Positions 25,196 to 34,624 of a stretch of DNA of 64,000 nt are shown here, one piece after another. How positions within the stretch are numbered: position 1 is the stretch's first letter; each line of letters begins with the position of its first letter. The position numbers were made by a program, and so were the translations under genes. The notes below the pieces were generated by a model. It made no database searches, was not told the DNA's origin, and worked only from the letters and a program-made list of their open reading frames with translations. This stretch comes from Azonexaceae bacterium (GTDB lineage Bacteria; Pseudomonadota; Gammaproteobacteria; Burkholderiales; Rhodocyclaceae). The stretch covers positions 186,001 to 250,000 of the forward strand of contig JAAXVL010000003.1 in NCBI GenBank assembly GCA_013335535.1, read 5' to 3'.

Positions 25196-25375
25196 ATGAA
25201 TGACCATATAGAACATCTCAAGCCCATTCGGCACCTCGCCACACAAGCGGGTTGTGGCCATTGGACGCCGATTATTCCTCGCTCGGCTGATGCGTTGGAT
25301 GGGGTGAGGGAAAAGCCGGTCACGCCGAAGCCAGCAGAGTCCGCCGTGCCTCCCGTCGAGAAAATACCGGATTGA
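25196..25375 (+). CDS. Small hypothetical protein leading the cbpA-xfp operon
   Basis: This 59-aa protein (MNDHIEHLKPIRHLATQAGC, then GHWTPIIPRSADALDGVREK) is hydrophilic with a Pro-rich end. GGAGGT lies 5 bases before the ATG. It ends 13 bases before cbpA. No family is recognised. It is the first gene after the double operator, so it should have the same regulation as cbpA. Confidence 0.6.
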   Translation: MNDHIEHLKPIRHLATQAGCGHWTPIIPRSADALDGVREKPVTPKPAESAVPPVEKIPD

Positions 25376-25388
25376 GTGAAGGCGCCTG

Positions 25389-26336
25389 ATGGAGTTCAAG
25401 GACTACTACAAGATCATGGGGGTGGCGCGCGACGCCACCCAGGACGAGATCAAGCGTGCCTATCGGCAACTGGCGCGCAAATATCACCCGGATGTCAGCA
25501 AGGATCCCCAGGCCGAGGTGCGTTTCAAGGAGCTTGGCGAGGCCAATGCGGTGCTCAAGGATATCGAAAAACGCGCCGCCTACGACCGACTCGGCGCCAA
25601 CTGGCAGGCCGGGCAGGATTTCCGGCCGCCACCGGACTGGAATGCCGGTTTCGAGTTTTCCGGCGATGGCGCGAACGGCAAGGGCGCCGAGGATTTCAGT
25701 GATTTTTTCGAATCCCTGTATGGCCGTGGTTTTGCTGGTGGTGGCCGGGGGCGCCAGGAGTTTCATGCCCGCGGCGAGGACCGTCACGCCCAGGTCATGA
25801 TCGATCTGGCCGACGCCTATAGCGGTTCGACCCGGGTCATCACGCTCGGCACGCCAGAGGTGGATGCCAACGGCCGGGTGACGATGCGCTCGCATCAGCT
25901 CAACGTCACCATTCCGCGCGGTGTTCGCGCCGGGCAGCACATTCGTCTGGCCGGGCAGGGCGCGCCGGGCATCGGCCAGGGCAAGGCCGGCGATCTCTAT
26001 CTGGAGGTGGCGTTCAATCCGCACGCCCATTTCCGGGTCGAGCAGCGCGATGTATTTCTCGATCTGCCGCTGGCGCCGTGGGAAGCGGCCCTCGGGGCGA
26101 CGCTTGACGTGCCGACGCCGAATGCCACGGTCAACCTGAAAATTCCGCCAAATTCGAAATCCGGCAACAAGCTGCGGCTCAAGGGCAAAGGTATTCCGGG
26201 CAATACGCCGGGCGATTTTTACGTTGTCTTGCAGGTGGTTTTGCCAACGGCTGAAAGCGACGCCGATCAGGCCTTCTACGCCAGCATGGGCGAGCAGTTC
26301 AAATCCTTCAAGCCGCGGTCTAGACTGGGAGCATAG
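25389..26336 (+). CDS. cbpA: DnaJ-type co-chaperone / curved DNA-binding protein
   Basis: The 315-aa protein has an N-terminal J domain (residues 5-70: DYYKIMGVARDATQDEIKRA, HPD in KYHPDV) and two C-terminal substrate-binding beta domains. It lacks the Cys-rich zinc region of DnaJ, as CbpA does. The J domain stimulates DnaK ATPase; CbpA also binds curved DNA in the nucleoid in stationary phase. Residues 246-257 (ATVNLKIPPNSK) are encoded by the reverse of a dispersed element copy, in a place where the family usually has a KLKIPPG-like strand. CbpM follows 3 bases later. Confidence 0.92.
   Translation: MEFKDYYKIMGVARDATQDEIKRAYRQLARKYHPDVSKDPQAEVRFKELGEANAVLKDIEKRAAYDRLGANWQAGQDFRPPPDWNAGFEFSGDGANGKGAEDFSDFFESLYGRGFAGGGRGRQEFHARGEDRHAQVMIDLADAYSGSTRVITLGTPEVDANGRVTMRSHQLNVTIPRGVRAGQHIRLAGQGAPGIGQGKAGDLYLEVAFNPHAHFRVEQRDVFLDLPLAPWEAALGATLDVPTPNATVNLKIPPNSKSGNKLRLKGKGIPGNTPGDFYVVLQVVLPTAESDADQAFYASMGEQFKSFKPRSRLGA
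26126..26160 (-). repeat. Dispersed CCGGTTGACCGTG element, copy 4 (in coding sequence)
   Basis: Minus-strand reading has ATTTCGAATTTGGCGG then AATTTTCAGGTTGACCGTGG. It is antisense to cbpA; the coding strand of cbpA carries its complement. Confidence 0.55.
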
Positions 26337-26338
26337 GC

Positions 26339-26665
26339 ATGGACAAAGACAGCGACAAGATGCTGCCGCAACCGAGCGCGATCATTCTCGAAGATCAAAC
26401 TGACCTGACCATCAGCGAAGTCTGTCTGGCTTGTGCCGTGCAGGTCGAAACCATTGTCGAGCTGGTCGACGAGGGCGTGCTCTCACCCATCGGCCGCGAG
26501 CCGCATCGCTGGCGCTTCACCGGCACTCACCTGCGACGTGCCACGGTCGCCATCCGGCTTCAACGCGATCTTGGCGTCAATCTGGCCGGCGCCGCGCTGG
26601 CCCTGCAACTGCTTGATGAACTCGAAGCCCTGCAAGCCCGGCTACGCAAGGCCGGCGCTCAATGA
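26339..26665 (+). CDS. cbpM: CbpA modulator CbpM (MerR-like helix)
   Basis: The 108-aa protein has the CbpM layout: an N-terminal MerR-type helix-turn-helix ([50 protein letters not shown]) and a Leu-rich C-terminal helix ([18 protein letters not shown]). CbpM binds the J domain of CbpA and blocks its interaction with DnaK and with DNA. It starts 3 bases after cbpA, and its stop precedes the phosphoketolase gene by about 20 bases. Confidence 0.9.
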   Translation: MDKDSDKMLPQPSAIILEDQTDLTISEVCLACAVQVETIVELVDEGVLSPIGREPHRWRFTGTHLRRATVAIRLQRDLGVNLAGAALALQLLDELEALQARLRKAGAQ

Positions 26666-26685
26666 ACACGATCAAGGAAAACGAA

Positions 26686-29055
26686 ATGCTGACGACTCAC
26701 ACGCCGCTTGCCGCCGATGAACTCGACCGAATGAACGCCTGGTGGCGTGCCGCCAACTACCTGTCGGTCGGGCAGATCTACCTGCTCGACAACCCGCTGC
26801 TCAAGACGCCGCTCAGCCTGGCCCACATCAAGCCGCGCCTGCTTGGCCACTGGGGTACGACGCCGGGGCTGAACTTCATCTACGTGCACATGAACCGGGC
26901 TATCCGGCAGCACGACCTCAGCATGATCTTCATCGCCGGCCCCGGCCACGGTGGCCCGGGGGTGGTGGCGAATACCTGGCTGGAAGGCAGCTACAGCGAG
27001 TTCTACCAGGATATTTCACAGGACGAGGAGGGCATGCGCCGGCTGTTCAAGCAGTTCTCCTTCCCCGGTGGCATTCCCAGCCACGCCTCGCCAGATACGC
27101 CGGGATCGATCCACGAGGGCGGCGAACTGGGTTACGCCCTGTTCCATGCCTACGGTGCCGTGTTCGACAATCCGCACCTGATCACCTGTTGCGTTGTCGG
27201 CGATGGCGAGGCGGAAACCGGGCCGCTGGCGACCTCGTGGCATTCCAACAAATTCCTTAATCCGCGCACCGATGGCGCCGTGCTGCCCATCCTCCACCTC
27301 AACGGCTACAAGATCGCCAACCCGACCATCCTGGCCCGCATCAGCCACACCGAGCTGGAATGTCTGTTTGTTGGCTACGGCTACCAGCCGCTTTTTGTCG
27401 AGGGTGATGATCCGGAAACCATGCACCAGTTGATGGCGGCGGCGGTCGATACGGCCATGGCCAGCATTGCCGCCATCCAGCGCAAGGCGCGTGAAGGCGG
27501 CGACGAGAGCCGGCCGCGCTGGCCGATGATCATCCTGCGTTCGCCCAAAGGGTGGACCGGGCCGAAAACCGTCGATGGCAAGCAGAGCGAAGGCTCCTGG
27601 CGCTCGCACCAGGTACCGTTCAGCGATATGGACAAGCCGGAACACGTCGAATTGCTCGGCGAATGGATGGCGTCCTACAAGCCGGCCGAACTGTTCGACA
27701 AAGGTGGCCGCCTGATGCCCGAGATCGCCGCGCTGGCCCCGACCGGCCAGCGGCGCATGGGCGCCAACCTGCATGCCAACGGCGGCGCCCTGCTACGCGA
27801 TTTGCGGCTGCCCGATTTTCGTGACTACGCAGTGGCGGTGCCGACCCCGGGCGGTTCCGTGGCCGAGGCGACGCGCGCCATGGGCGTCTTCCTGCGCGAC
27901 GTCATGCGCCAGAACCCCGACAACTTCCGCGTCTTCGGGCCGGACGAAACGGCTTCCAACCGCCTCGGTGCCCTGTTCGAGGTGACCAACCGGACCTGGA
28001 TGGCCGAGCATCTGGACGGCGACGACCATCTGGCGCCGGATGGCCGGGTCATGGAAGTGCTGTCCGAACACGCCTGCCAGGGCTGGCTCGAAGGCTACCT
28101 GCTGACCGGCCGCCATGGCCTTTTTTCCTGCTACGAGGCCTTCATCCACATCGTAGATTCGATGTTCAACCAGCACGCCAAGTGGCTCAAGATGTGCGGC
28201 GAGATTCCCTGGCGGCGGCCGATTGCCTCGCTCAACATCCTTCTCACCTCGCATGTCTGGCGCCAGGATCACAACGGCTTCTCGCACCAGGATCCGGGTT
28301 TCATCGACCATGTGGTCAACAAGAAGGCCGACATCATCCGCGTCTATCTGCCGCCCGACGCCAACACGCTGCTTTACGTTACCGACCGCTGCCTGAAGAG
28401 CCGCAATCTGGTCAATGTCATCGTCGCCGGCAAGCAGCCGGACTGGCAGTGGCTCGACATGGAAGCAGCGATCAACCACGCCAGCGCCGGCATCGGCCTC
28501 TGGGAATGGGCCTGCAACGACCAGCCGGGCGAGCCGGACATCGTCCTGGCCTCGGCCGGCGATGTCCCGACGCTGGAAATGCTGGCCGCCATCGACATCC
28601 TGCGCAGACTGGCACCGACGCTGAAAATGCGCTTCATCAACGTCGTCGACCTGATGACCCTGCAACCGCAGGAAGAGCACCCGCACGGTCTGTCGAGCGA
28701 CGAATTCGACTCGCTGTTCACGGCCGACAAGCCGATTATTTTCGCCTACCACGGCTACCCGTGGCTGATCCATCGGCTGACCTACCGACGGACCAATCAC
28801 GCCCGGCTACACGTGCGCGGCTACAAGGAGGAGGGTACGACGACGACGCCGTTCGACATGGTCGTCCTCAACACCCTCGACCGTTTCCATCTGGTCATGG
28901 ACGTTGCCAGCCGGGTGCCCAAGCTGCAGGCGCAGGCGGCACACATCAAGCAGGCGATGCGCGACAAGCTAAATGAGCACGCCCAATACATCCTCGAACA
29001 CGGCGAAGACATGCCGGAAATCCTCGAATGGCAATGGCCGGGGGCAAAGTCATGA
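26686..29055 (+). CDS. xfp: Xylulose-5-phosphate/fructose-6-phosphate phosphoketolase
   Basis: The enzyme of about 789 aa splits xylulose-5-phosphate (or fructose-6-phosphate) with phosphate into acetyl-phosphate and glyceraldehyde-3-phosphate (or erythrose-4-phosphate), using thiamine diphosphate. Family motifs include [49 protein letters not shown], the ThDP/Mg site [23 protein letters not shown] and [20 protein letters not shown]. The length is normal. ATG 26686 has AAGGA 7 bases before; ATG 26662 overlaps the cbpM stop but lacks a site. It overlaps the transaldolase start by 4 bases. Confidence 0.95.
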   Translation: MLTTHTPLAADELDRMNAWWRAANYLSVGQIYLLDNPLLKTPLSLAHIKPRLLGHWGTTPGLNFIYVHMNRAIRQHDLSMIFIAGPGHGGPGVVANTWLEGSYSEFYQDISQDEEGMRRLFKQFSFPGGIPSHASPDTPGSIHEGGELGYALFHAYGAVFDNPHLITCCVVGDGEAETGPLATSWHSNKFLNPRTDGAVLPILHLNGYKIANPTILARISHTELECLFVGYGYQPLFVEGDDPETMHQLMAAAVDTAMASIAAIQRKAREGGDESRPRWPMIILRSPKGWTGPKTVDGKQSEGSWRSHQVPFSDMDKPEHVELLGEWMASYKPAELFDKGGRLMPEIAALAPTGQRRMGANLHANGGALLRDLRLPDFRDYAVAVPTPGGSVAEATRAMGVFLRDVMRQNPDNFRVFGPDETASNRLGALFEVTNRTWMAEHLDGDDHLAPDGRVMEVLSEHACQGWLEGYLLTGRHGLFSCYEAFIHIVDSMFNQHAKWLKMCGEIPWRRPIASLNILLTSHVWRQDHNGFSHQDPGFIDHVVNKKADIIRVYLPPDANTLLYVTDRCLKSRNLVNVIVAGKQPDWQWLDMEAAINHASAGIGLWEWACNDQPGEPDIVLASAGDVPTLEMLAAIDILRRLAPTLKMRFINVVDLMTLQPQEEHPHGLSSDEFDSLFTADKPIIFAYHGYPWLIHRLTYRRTNHARLHVRGYKEEGTTTTPFDMVVLNTLDRFHLVMDVASRVPKLQAQAAHIKQAMRDKLNEHAQYILEHGEDMPEILEWQWPGAKS

Positions 29056-30152
29056 ATAAACTCAGGAACACCAATCCGCTGCTCGAACTCAAGGCGACCG
29101 GCCAGCACATCTGGCTCGACAACCTGTCGCGCACGCTGCTTCGCGAGGGCGGCATGCAGCGCCTGATCAATGAGGACGGCATCGATGGCGTGACCTCGAA
29201 TCCATCCATTTTCGAAAAGGCCATCGCCAACGGGACCTATTACCGCGAGGATCTGGAACGCCTGCGCGGCGCCGGACTCGATGCCGAGGCCTGTTACGAG
29301 TCGTTGGTTATCGCCGACATTCGGGCCGCCTGTGCCATGTTGCTGCCGGCTTTCCGCGCCAGCCGGGGAGAGGTCGGTTACGTCAGTCTCGAGGTGTCGC
29401 CGGCGCTGGCCAACGATACGGCCGGCACAGTCGCGGCGGCGCGGCGTTTGTACGGTCTGGTTGGTCTGGATAACGTCCTGATCAAGGTCCCGGCCACGCC
29501 TTCCGGAATTGAGGCTTTTTTCCGGTTGACCGTGGAAGGCATCTCGGTGAACGTCACCCTGATCTTTTCACTCGCCCAATATGAAGCCGTGGCCCAGGCC
29601 TACCTGCGCGGCGCGCTGCGCTGGCTCGAAAGCGGCGGACAAGCCCGGCACCTGCGTTCGGTCGCCAGCGTTTTCCTCAGTCGGGTCGATACCGCGGTCG
29701 ATAAACGCCTTGAAGCACTGGGCACGGCACACGCCCAACGGCTCAGCGGGCGTGCTGGCGTTGCCCTCGCCAAATGCTGCCATGACCGCTACCGGGATAT
29801 TTTTCACGGGCCGGATTTCGCGCTGCTGCGGATGGCTGGAATCCGACCGCAGACGCCGCTCTGGGCGAGCACCGGCAGCAAAAATCTAGCCTATAGCGAC
29901 GTGCTTTATGTCGAGCCACTGATCGGTCCGGAAAGCATTAATACGCTGCCCGATGCCACGCTGGCAGCTTTCCGGAAACATGGCCAGGTCGCCAATAACT
30001 TGAAGGAAGGTCTGGACGAGGCCCAGATTCACGTTCAGGCACTGATGGAACTTGGGATCGATCTGAATGCCGTCGGTGAAAGCCTGCAGGCCGACGGGGT
30101 GCGACTTTTTGCCGAGGCTTATCAGAAAATATTGCGCGGCCTGCAGACCTGA
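29052..30152 (+). CDS. tal: Transaldolase
   Basis: The 366-aa enzyme transfers a dihydroxyacetone unit between sugar phosphates in the non-oxidative pentose pathway. It has the [15 protein letters not shown]-terminal signature, the Schiff-base Lys in NVLIKVPAT, and NVTLIFS. The length is that of the long actinobacterial/cyanobacterial Tal form. Residues 153-160 (AFFRLTVEG) are encoded by a dispersed element copy, where relatives have an AIRQLIAEG-like helix. ATG 29052 overlaps the phosphoketolase stop (ATGA). Confidence 0.92.
   Translation: MNKLRNTNPLLELKATGQHIWLDNLSRTLLREGGMQRLINEDGIDGVTSNPSIFEKAIANGTYYREDLERLRGAGLDAEACYESLVIADIRAACAMLLPAFRASRGEVGYVSLEVSPALANDTAGTVAAARRLYGLVGLDNVLIKVPATPSGIEAFFRLTVEGISVNVTLIFSLAQYEAVAQAYLRGALRWLESGGQARHLRSVASVFLSRVDTAVDKRLEALGTAHAQRLSGRAGVALAKCCHDRYRDIFHGPDFALLRMAGIRPQTPLWASTGSKNLAYSDVLYVEPLIGPESINTLPDATLAAFRKHGQVANNLKEGLDEAQIHVQALMELGIDLNAVGESLQADGVRLFAEAYQKILRGLQT
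29501..29537 (+). repeat. Dispersed CCGGTTGACCGTG element, copy 5 (in coding sequence)
   Basis: TTTTTTCCGGTTGACCGTGG (29514-29533) followed by AAGG, inside transaldolase. It encodes FFRLTVEG. Confidence 0.7.
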
Positions 30153-30173
30153 AACGCTGGCCGAGTCGTGTGC

Positions 30174-30905
30174 TTACTGCTCGGTCAGCTTGAGCAGGAT
30201 GTCGGCGTACCAGGCACCGTTCAGCCCCAACGCTTCATCCTCTTTGAGGTCGCGATCGCCGACATCGAAGCGCGCCGAGTGCACGCCGAGCAGCATCCAG
30301 GGCAGATCGCCGTGGCCCGGCAGTTTTTCGGCAATGCGCATGACCACCGGCGCACCACTGCTGCCGCGATGGGTCCTGGCATCGGTCAGGAAGAAGCCCT
30401 CGCCCTGAAAGCGCAGTCCGAACGACGAGGCAATGATGGCGTGGCGAACCACCGGCGTGTGGTGCAGGGCGTCATGAAAGCCCAGCGGGAAGCCGACGAT
30501 CAGCAACGACGAGCCAACCTCGACCTGGTCAAGGCTGCTCAACAGGTGCTGCGGGCTAAAGGCACGATAGACCGCCGTCTTGGGCAACGCCTTGCGATTG
30601 ATCTCGATGACCGCCACGTCAATGTCGCCGGCGGCATCAAGCCCATGGCGCCAGAGACTCTTGCCATCGTGGTAGAGCGGAATCGAAAACCCTGTGGATT
30701 CAGCGATGTTGGCGACGTTGGTATGCAACTCGATCTCGATCCGCGTCGGAAAGTGCTTGATGCTCTTGCTGAACAGCACATGGCGGCTGGTCACCAGAAA
30801 CAGCCGTTCGCCACGCTCGAAGAAAAATCCGCTCGCATTGGTCAGCAGCATCTTGTCGTTGAAAGTCGAGATGCGGGCGGCGGTAAGTAGTAGTGGTTCG
30901 ATCAT
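30174..30905 (-). CDS. Trypsin-like serine protease without signal peptide
   Basis: The 243-aa protein shows a chymotrypsin-fold triad: His in LVTSRHVLFSK, Asp in DIDVAVIEINRKA and Ser in HRGSSGAPVVMRIAEK (GxSG-type). It has no clear signal peptide and no PDZ domain, so it is a cytoplasmic or unknown-location HtrA-like protease. The closest description is an S1-type trypsin-like peptidase domain protein. It converges with transaldolase, 21 bases apart. Confidence 0.8.
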   Translation of the reverse strand: MIEPLLLTAARISTFNDKMLLTNASGFFFERGERLFLVTSRHVLFSKSIKHFPTRIEIELHTNVANIAESTGFSIPLYHDGKSLWRHGLDAAGDIDVAVIEINRKALPKTAVYRAFSPQHLLSSLDQVEVGSSLLIVGFPLGFHDALHHTPVVRHAIIASSFGLRFQGEGFFLTDARTHRGSSGAPVVMRIAEKLPGHGDLPWMLLGVHSARFDVGDRDLKEDEALGLNGAWYADILLKLTEQ

Positions 30906-31074
30906 TGGTGTGGTGAAGTAGTTGGCGAATAAGGGCGAGGGTTCAGTATTCGGCTACGTTGCCACAGATTTTCCTTGCATGGCCATCCTGTCCGGCAAGG
31001 CCCGCCAATTTGCTGACACGGCCAAGTCTGGAGCGTATCAGCCGCGCAAGCGGATCTGCCGGACGGGATTGGGT

Positions 31075-31455
31075 TCAGAAGGTCGTGCCGTAATAGGTGT
31101 TGACGTTCTTTTCCCAGGTCGCATCGGCCATGTTGGGCCAATTGTCGGCATCGAATCCGGGGGCGGTTTTCAGACGTTCCTCATCGGTATCCATGACAAA
31201 GCGCTGGTTGTCGGTGTCGACGGTGAGGGCGCTCCACGGCACGGCAAAAAGCTTTTCGCCCAGGCTGAGGAAGCCGCCGAAGGACAGCACGGCATAACAC
31301 ACCTTGCCGCTGTTGATGTTGAGCATCAATTCCTTGATGCTGCCCAGCTTTTCGCCTTTCGGGTTGTAGACGTCGTCGGCCGCCAGGGTGCTGGCGCTGA
31401 GCAACCGTGAGGCAGGTTGGCTGGTGGTGAGGTCCGATTGGATGATTTGGGTCAT
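31075..31455 (-). CDS. PRC-barrel domain protein
   Basis: The 126-aa protein contains one PRC-barrel domain: SRLLSASTLAADDVYNPKGE, KLGSIKELMLNINSGKVCYA and VLSFGGFLSLGEKLFAVPWS. PRC barrels occur in photosynthetic reaction centre H subunits and in RimM; soluble stress-type forms are common in bacteria and archaea with unknown roles. GGAGTAAC precedes the ATG. It is the second gene after CsbD on the minus strand (59 bases between). Confidence 0.9.
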   Translation of the reverse strand: MTQIIQSDLTTSQPASRLLSASTLAADDVYNPKGEKLGSIKELMLNINSGKVCYAVLSFGGFLSLGEKLFAVPWSALTVDTDNQRFVMDTDEERLKTAPGFDADNWPNMADATWEKNVNTYYGTTF

Positions 31456-31514
31456 TTGTTACTCCTGGATTTGTGCGGGGACTGGCTGCGTGCGGAAAAG
31501 GTGTGGCGGCCTGC

Positions 31515-31700
31515 TTACTTGCCCTTGCTGACATCCTTGAGGTCTTCTTTCAGGTCACCATAGGCAGCCTGGGCCTTGCCACCGGACTTCTGAATCTTGC
31601 CCTTGAGTTCCAGTTCATCGTTACCGACGAGGTCGCCGGCGACTTCCTTGATTTTGCCTTTGGCTTCTTCAATACGACCCTTGGTTTGATCTTTGTTCAT
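31515..31700 (-). CDS. CsbD-family stress protein
   Basis: The 61-aa protein (MNKDQTKGRIEEAKGKIKEV, AGDLVGNDELELKGKIQKSG, GKAQAAYGDLKEDLKDVSKG) matches the CsbD family throughout. CsbD is a sigma-B-controlled general-stress protein in Bacillus and is widespread in Proteobacteria; its role is unknown. GGAGCAAATC precedes the ATG. A good operator lies 94 bases upstream, on the same strand. Confidence 0.93.
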   Translation of the reverse strand: MNKDQTKGRIEEAKGKIKEVAGDLVGNDELELKGKIQKSGGKAQAAYGDLKEDLKDVSKGK

Positions 31701-31794
31701 GATTTGCTCCTGAGTGTTGAACCGATGGTGGACGGGTGGCAGATCTTTGATCCGGCACCCGTGATGTGGAGATTAAGCAAGGTGGCGCTGTCAA

Positions 31795-31814
31795 TCGGTA
31801 CGCTGGCACGCATA
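31795..31814 (-). promoter_or_regulatory. 20-bp palindromic stress operator, copy 10
   Basis: Minus-strand reading TATGCGTGCCAGCGTACCGA, 94 bases upstream of the CsbD start and 97 bases from the divergent esterase start. Confidence 0.65.
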
Positions 31815-31910
31815 GCTAACGGGCCGGGCCAATGTTCGCGAACAGACAGAGTCCTGCATCGCCTTGCCTGAATAATCGGACGACTGAGCACAGCGGTTGA
31901 AGAGGGGAAA

Positions 31911-32942
31911 ATGGCAAGGCGAATACGAAAAACGGGCTGGAGCCGGACATTCCAAAGCGTGTTGAATAAGATGACGCGAACGGCCATGCGCGTTGGCACC
32001 AACGCAATCAAGGAAGGCCTGCGCGCCGCGCCGCTGGCGATCAAAAGCAAGCCGGCCAGGAAAACGATGGCACCGTCAGGCAACTGGACGAAGGGTATTG
32101 CCATCGGTGCCGCCGGGCCACGTCGCTATCGGCTCTATAAGCCGTCCGGCATGCGGCGCAACGAGACGCTGCCCCTGCTCGTCATGCTGCACGGTTGTGG
32201 GCAGGATGCCGAAGCGCTGGCCGCCAGCAGCCGCATGAACACGATCGCGGCGCGCGAGCGCTTTTTCGTGCTCTATCCCGAGCAGGATCGCCTGTCGAAC
32301 GTGCAGGGCTGCTGGAACTGGTATGACACCCGAACCGGCAGGGCGCAGGCCGAGGCCAATTCGATCAGCGCCGCCATCGAGCAGATTTGCCTGACGCAAG
32401 CGGTGGACCGCGGCCGGGTAGCCCTGGCGGGCATCTCGGCCGGCGCAGGGATGGCGGTATTACTGGCGACGCATCATCCCGAACGCTTTCGCGCTATTGC
32501 CATGCATTCGGGAATTGCGCCGGGTGTCGCGCATTCCTCGGCCAGCGCCATCAAGGCCATGTTCGGGCAAAGCGTGACGACCTCGCCGCTCCCGGCCATT
32601 CCAACCGACGTCAGGCTGCCCGCCTTGTTGGTCATTCACGGTGCGGCCGATCACGTTGTGGCGCCGGGGAATGGCGCCGAGGCCGCCCTGCGCTGGGGGG
32701 AACGGGTCGGCGCCCGAGTCGGCAAGGCTCGCCGGGTGCAGCGTGGCGCACGTTATGCCGCGACCATCACCGATTATCGAAAAAGCGGCAGACTGGTTGC
32801 GACGCTCTGTGCGGTCGAGCGCCTTGGGCACGCCTGGAGTGGTGGGGCTGCGGGGTTGCCGTTCAGCGATCCCAAGGGTCCGGACGCGTCACGGATGATC
32901 TGGTCCTTCATCGCCAGGCAATTTGCCCGTACAGCCGACTAG
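31911..32942 (+). CDS. PHB depolymerase-family alpha/beta-hydrolase (LpqC-like)
   Basis: The 343-aa protein is an alpha/beta hydrolase of the polyhydroxybutyrate depolymerase/feruloyl esterase family. The oxyanion stretch is LPLLVMLHGCGQDAEALAAS, the nucleophile is in VALAGISAGAGMAVLLA (GxSxG), the Asp is in VIHGAADHVVAPGNGAEA, and the His is in VERLGHAWSGG. The N-terminal 50 residues are basic with no clear signal peptide. Cytoplasmic turnover of PHB or an ester is likely, but the substrate is unproven. Confidence 0.88.
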   Translation: MARRIRKTGWSRTFQSVLNKMTRTAMRVGTNAIKEGLRAAPLAIKSKPARKTMAPSGNWTKGIAIGAAGPRRYRLYKPSGMRRNETLPLLVMLHGCGQDAEALAASSRMNTIAARERFFVLYPEQDRLSNVQGCWNWYDTRTGRAQAEANSISAAIEQICLTQAVDRGRVALAGISAGAGMAVLLATHHPERFRAIAMHSGIAPGVAHSSASAIKAMFGQSVTTSPLPAIPTDVRLPALLVIHGAADHVVAPGNGAEAALRWGERVGARVGKARRVQRGARYAATITDYRKSGRLVATLCAVERLGHAWSGGAAGLPFSDPKGPDASRMIWSFIARQFARTAD

Positions 32943-32970
32943 TTAGCAGCGCGGGTGGGCTCGGCCAGTC

Positions 32971-32990
32971 TATGTGTGCCAGCGAACAGT
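32971..32990 (+). promoter_or_regulatory. 20-bp palindromic stress operator, copy 11
   Basis: TATGTGTGCCAGCGAACAGT, 128 bases upstream of the SYLF-domain gene at 33119. Confidence 0.65.
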
Positions 32991-33118
32991 TTCATTTCGG
33001 CCTTGCTCCTATCCTGACCCATCAATACCAATGGCCCGCCCGAGAGAACGTCGTCGCGTTCGCCATGGTGTCGATCAACTCAATCTACATTCACTTCTAT
33101 TAAAGACAGGACAAGACC

Positions 33119-33682
33119 ATGACTACCAGACGTCACGTTTTGAAAAACATGCTTCTCGTCACCGTAGCGGCCTTTTCAATGGGCACACTGAGCAGCCAAG
33201 CCATCGCCGCGAGTGCGGAAGATCTTGACCAGGACGCCGCCCAGGCGCTGCAGAGCTTGTACAAGAGCAACCCGGTTGCCGAAAGCCTTTCCAAGAAGGC
33301 CAAGGGCATCCTGATCTTTCCGAAGATCGTCAAGGCTGGGCTGGTCTTTGGCGGCAGCTATGGTGAAGGCGTGCTGAACAAGGGCGGCAAACAGGCAGGC
33401 TATTTCAATTCCGTATCCGCTTCGTGGGGTTGGCAGGCCGGTGCAGAATCCTATGGCTACGTCGTGTTCCTGATGAGCGACAAGGCCGTCAAATACCTTG
33501 ATAGCTCCAGTGGTTGGGAATTCGGTGTCGGCCCGAGCGTTGTCGTAGTTAACGAAGGTGTCGCCAAAAACCTGTCGACCTCTACGCTGAAAGACGACGC
33601 CTATGCCTTTATCTTCGACCAGCAAGGTCTGATGGCCAGTCTCAGTATCGAAGGTACCAAAATCAGCCGTATCAAACGCTGA
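33119..33682 (+). CDS. SYLF/Ysc84-domain exported lipid-binding protein
   Basis: The 187-aa protein has a signal region (RRHVLKNMLLVTVAAFSMGT) and an SYLF domain: KAKGILIFPKIVKAGLVFGG, SYGEGVLNKGGKQAGYFNSV and GWEFGVGPSVVVVNEGVAKN. Ysc84-type SYLF domains bind membranes or phosphoinositides in eukaryotes; the bacterial role is unknown, probably envelope-linked. The ribosome site is weak (AGACAGGACAAGACC). It stands alone behind operator copy 11. Confidence 0.88.
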   Translation: MTTRRHVLKNMLLVTVAAFSMGTLSSQAIAASAEDLDQDAAQALQSLYKSNPVAESLSKKAKGILIFPKIVKAGLVFGGSYGEGVLNKGGKQAGYFNSVSASWGWQAGAESYGYVVFLMSDKAVKYLDSSSGWEFGVGPSVVVVNEGVAKNLSTSTLKDDAYAFIFDQQGLMASLSIEGTKISRIKR

Positions 33683-33822
33683 ATTCAGTAATGCCTGCGT
33701 AGTGCAGGCGCAACCGGTATGTGGGCAGGCGAGCGCTTGCCCGCTCCCGGACTCTGAAGAGAGCAAGTGGCAAGTTACACCGGTCTCGCACCATTGAAAC
33801 CAGTCACAAAAGGAGAAGCACC

Positions 33823-33972
33823 ATGCTCTACACGATCGCCGTTGTCTTGATCATCCTGTGGCTGTTCGGGCTGCTCACCGCCTATACCGCCGGTGGCCTC
33901 ATCCACATCTTGCTGGTCATCGCAATTGTCGCCATTTTGCTCCGCGTGATTCGGGGCGACAGGGTTCTTTAG
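33823..33972 (+). CDS. lmo0937-type small membrane protein
   Basis: This 49-aa protein (MLYTIAVVLIILWLFGLLTA, YTAGGLIHILLVIAIVAILL) has two hydrophobic helices and matches the small lmo0937 family of unknown function, common in stress clusters. AAAGGAG lies 6 to 12 bases before the ATG at 33823. A half-matching operator (TATGTGGGCAGGCGAGCGCT at 33719-33738) lies 84 bases upstream. Confidence 0.85.
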   Translation: MLYTIAVVLIILWLFGLLTAYTAGGLIHILLVIAIVAILLRVIRGDRVL

Positions 33973-34071
33973 ATATTTTGGGTATTGCCTTCTGGGGTAG
34001 CTCCGACTGTGCGGTAATGCACCGTGTCCATAACGCCGGATAGCACGTAGGTGGGGCGCCGAAAATTGCGC

Positions 34072-34091
34072 TATGTATGCTGGCGAACAGA
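34072..34091 (+). promoter_or_regulatory. 20-bp palindromic stress operator, copy 12
   Basis: TATGTATGCTGGCGAACAGA, 99 bases upstream of the BON gene at 34191. One of the best matches to the consensus. Confidence 0.75.
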
Positions 34092-34190
34092 CTTGTCGGT
34101 CGATGCAGTGATAAATCGTCCATGACGACAAGTAGAAAGCATTTGCCGCCATGACTTCGTATCTTTCAACCATCAAAGACGGGACACATC

Positions 34191-34514
34191 ATGATCAACA
34201 AACTCGCTGCAAGCATTCTCGTCACGTGCCTGTTTCTGCTGCCGGTAACTGGCTATACGGCCGATGCCGAGAAATCCACGGCCACCGAATACGTCAAGGA
34301 TTCGCTTATTACAACCAAGATCAAGGCAGAGCTGGCGGCTGAAAAGATGTCGAGCCTGGTCAAGATCAACGTCGATACCGACAAGCATGGCATGGTCTTG
34401 CTGAGCGGCCATGCCGCGAGCCAGAATGCCGTGGACAAGGCTGTTTCGATTGCCAAGGGGGTAAAAGGTGTTACCTCCGTGAAGAATGAAATCAAGGTTG
34501 TGGCTGACAAGTAA
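34191..34514 (+). CDS. Periplasmic BON-domain protein (OsmY-like)
   Basis: This 107-aa protein has a signal peptide (MINKLAASILVTCLFLLPVTG) and one BON domain. It is the same length as 11874-12197 and shares long identical stretches (ITTKIKAELAAEKMSSLV, AVDKAVSIAKGVKGVTSV), marking a recent duplication. BON proteins of this kind bind envelope phospholipids and are induced by osmotic or stationary stress. It lies behind operator copy 12. Confidence 0.9.
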   Translation: MINKLAASILVTCLFLLPVTGYTADAEKSTATEYVKDSLITTKIKAELAAEKMSSLVKINVDTDKHGMVLLSGHAASQNAVDKAVSIAKGVKGVTSVKNEIKVVADK

Positions 34515-34624
34515 GGAAGCGTTGCCGCCCTGTGCCACTTTTGGTCACGGCGGCGCATCCCGCAGGCTCGCTTCGGCGCTTCACCTGTTCAGGTGCATCA
34601 ATCGACCGGTACTTTAGGCGAGCC

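Noticed and set aside
33719..33738. Further full operator copy before the lmo0937-type gene
   Set aside because: Left half fits (TATGTGGGCAGGCG) but the right half ACAGA is missing; kept only as a remark in that gene's entry.
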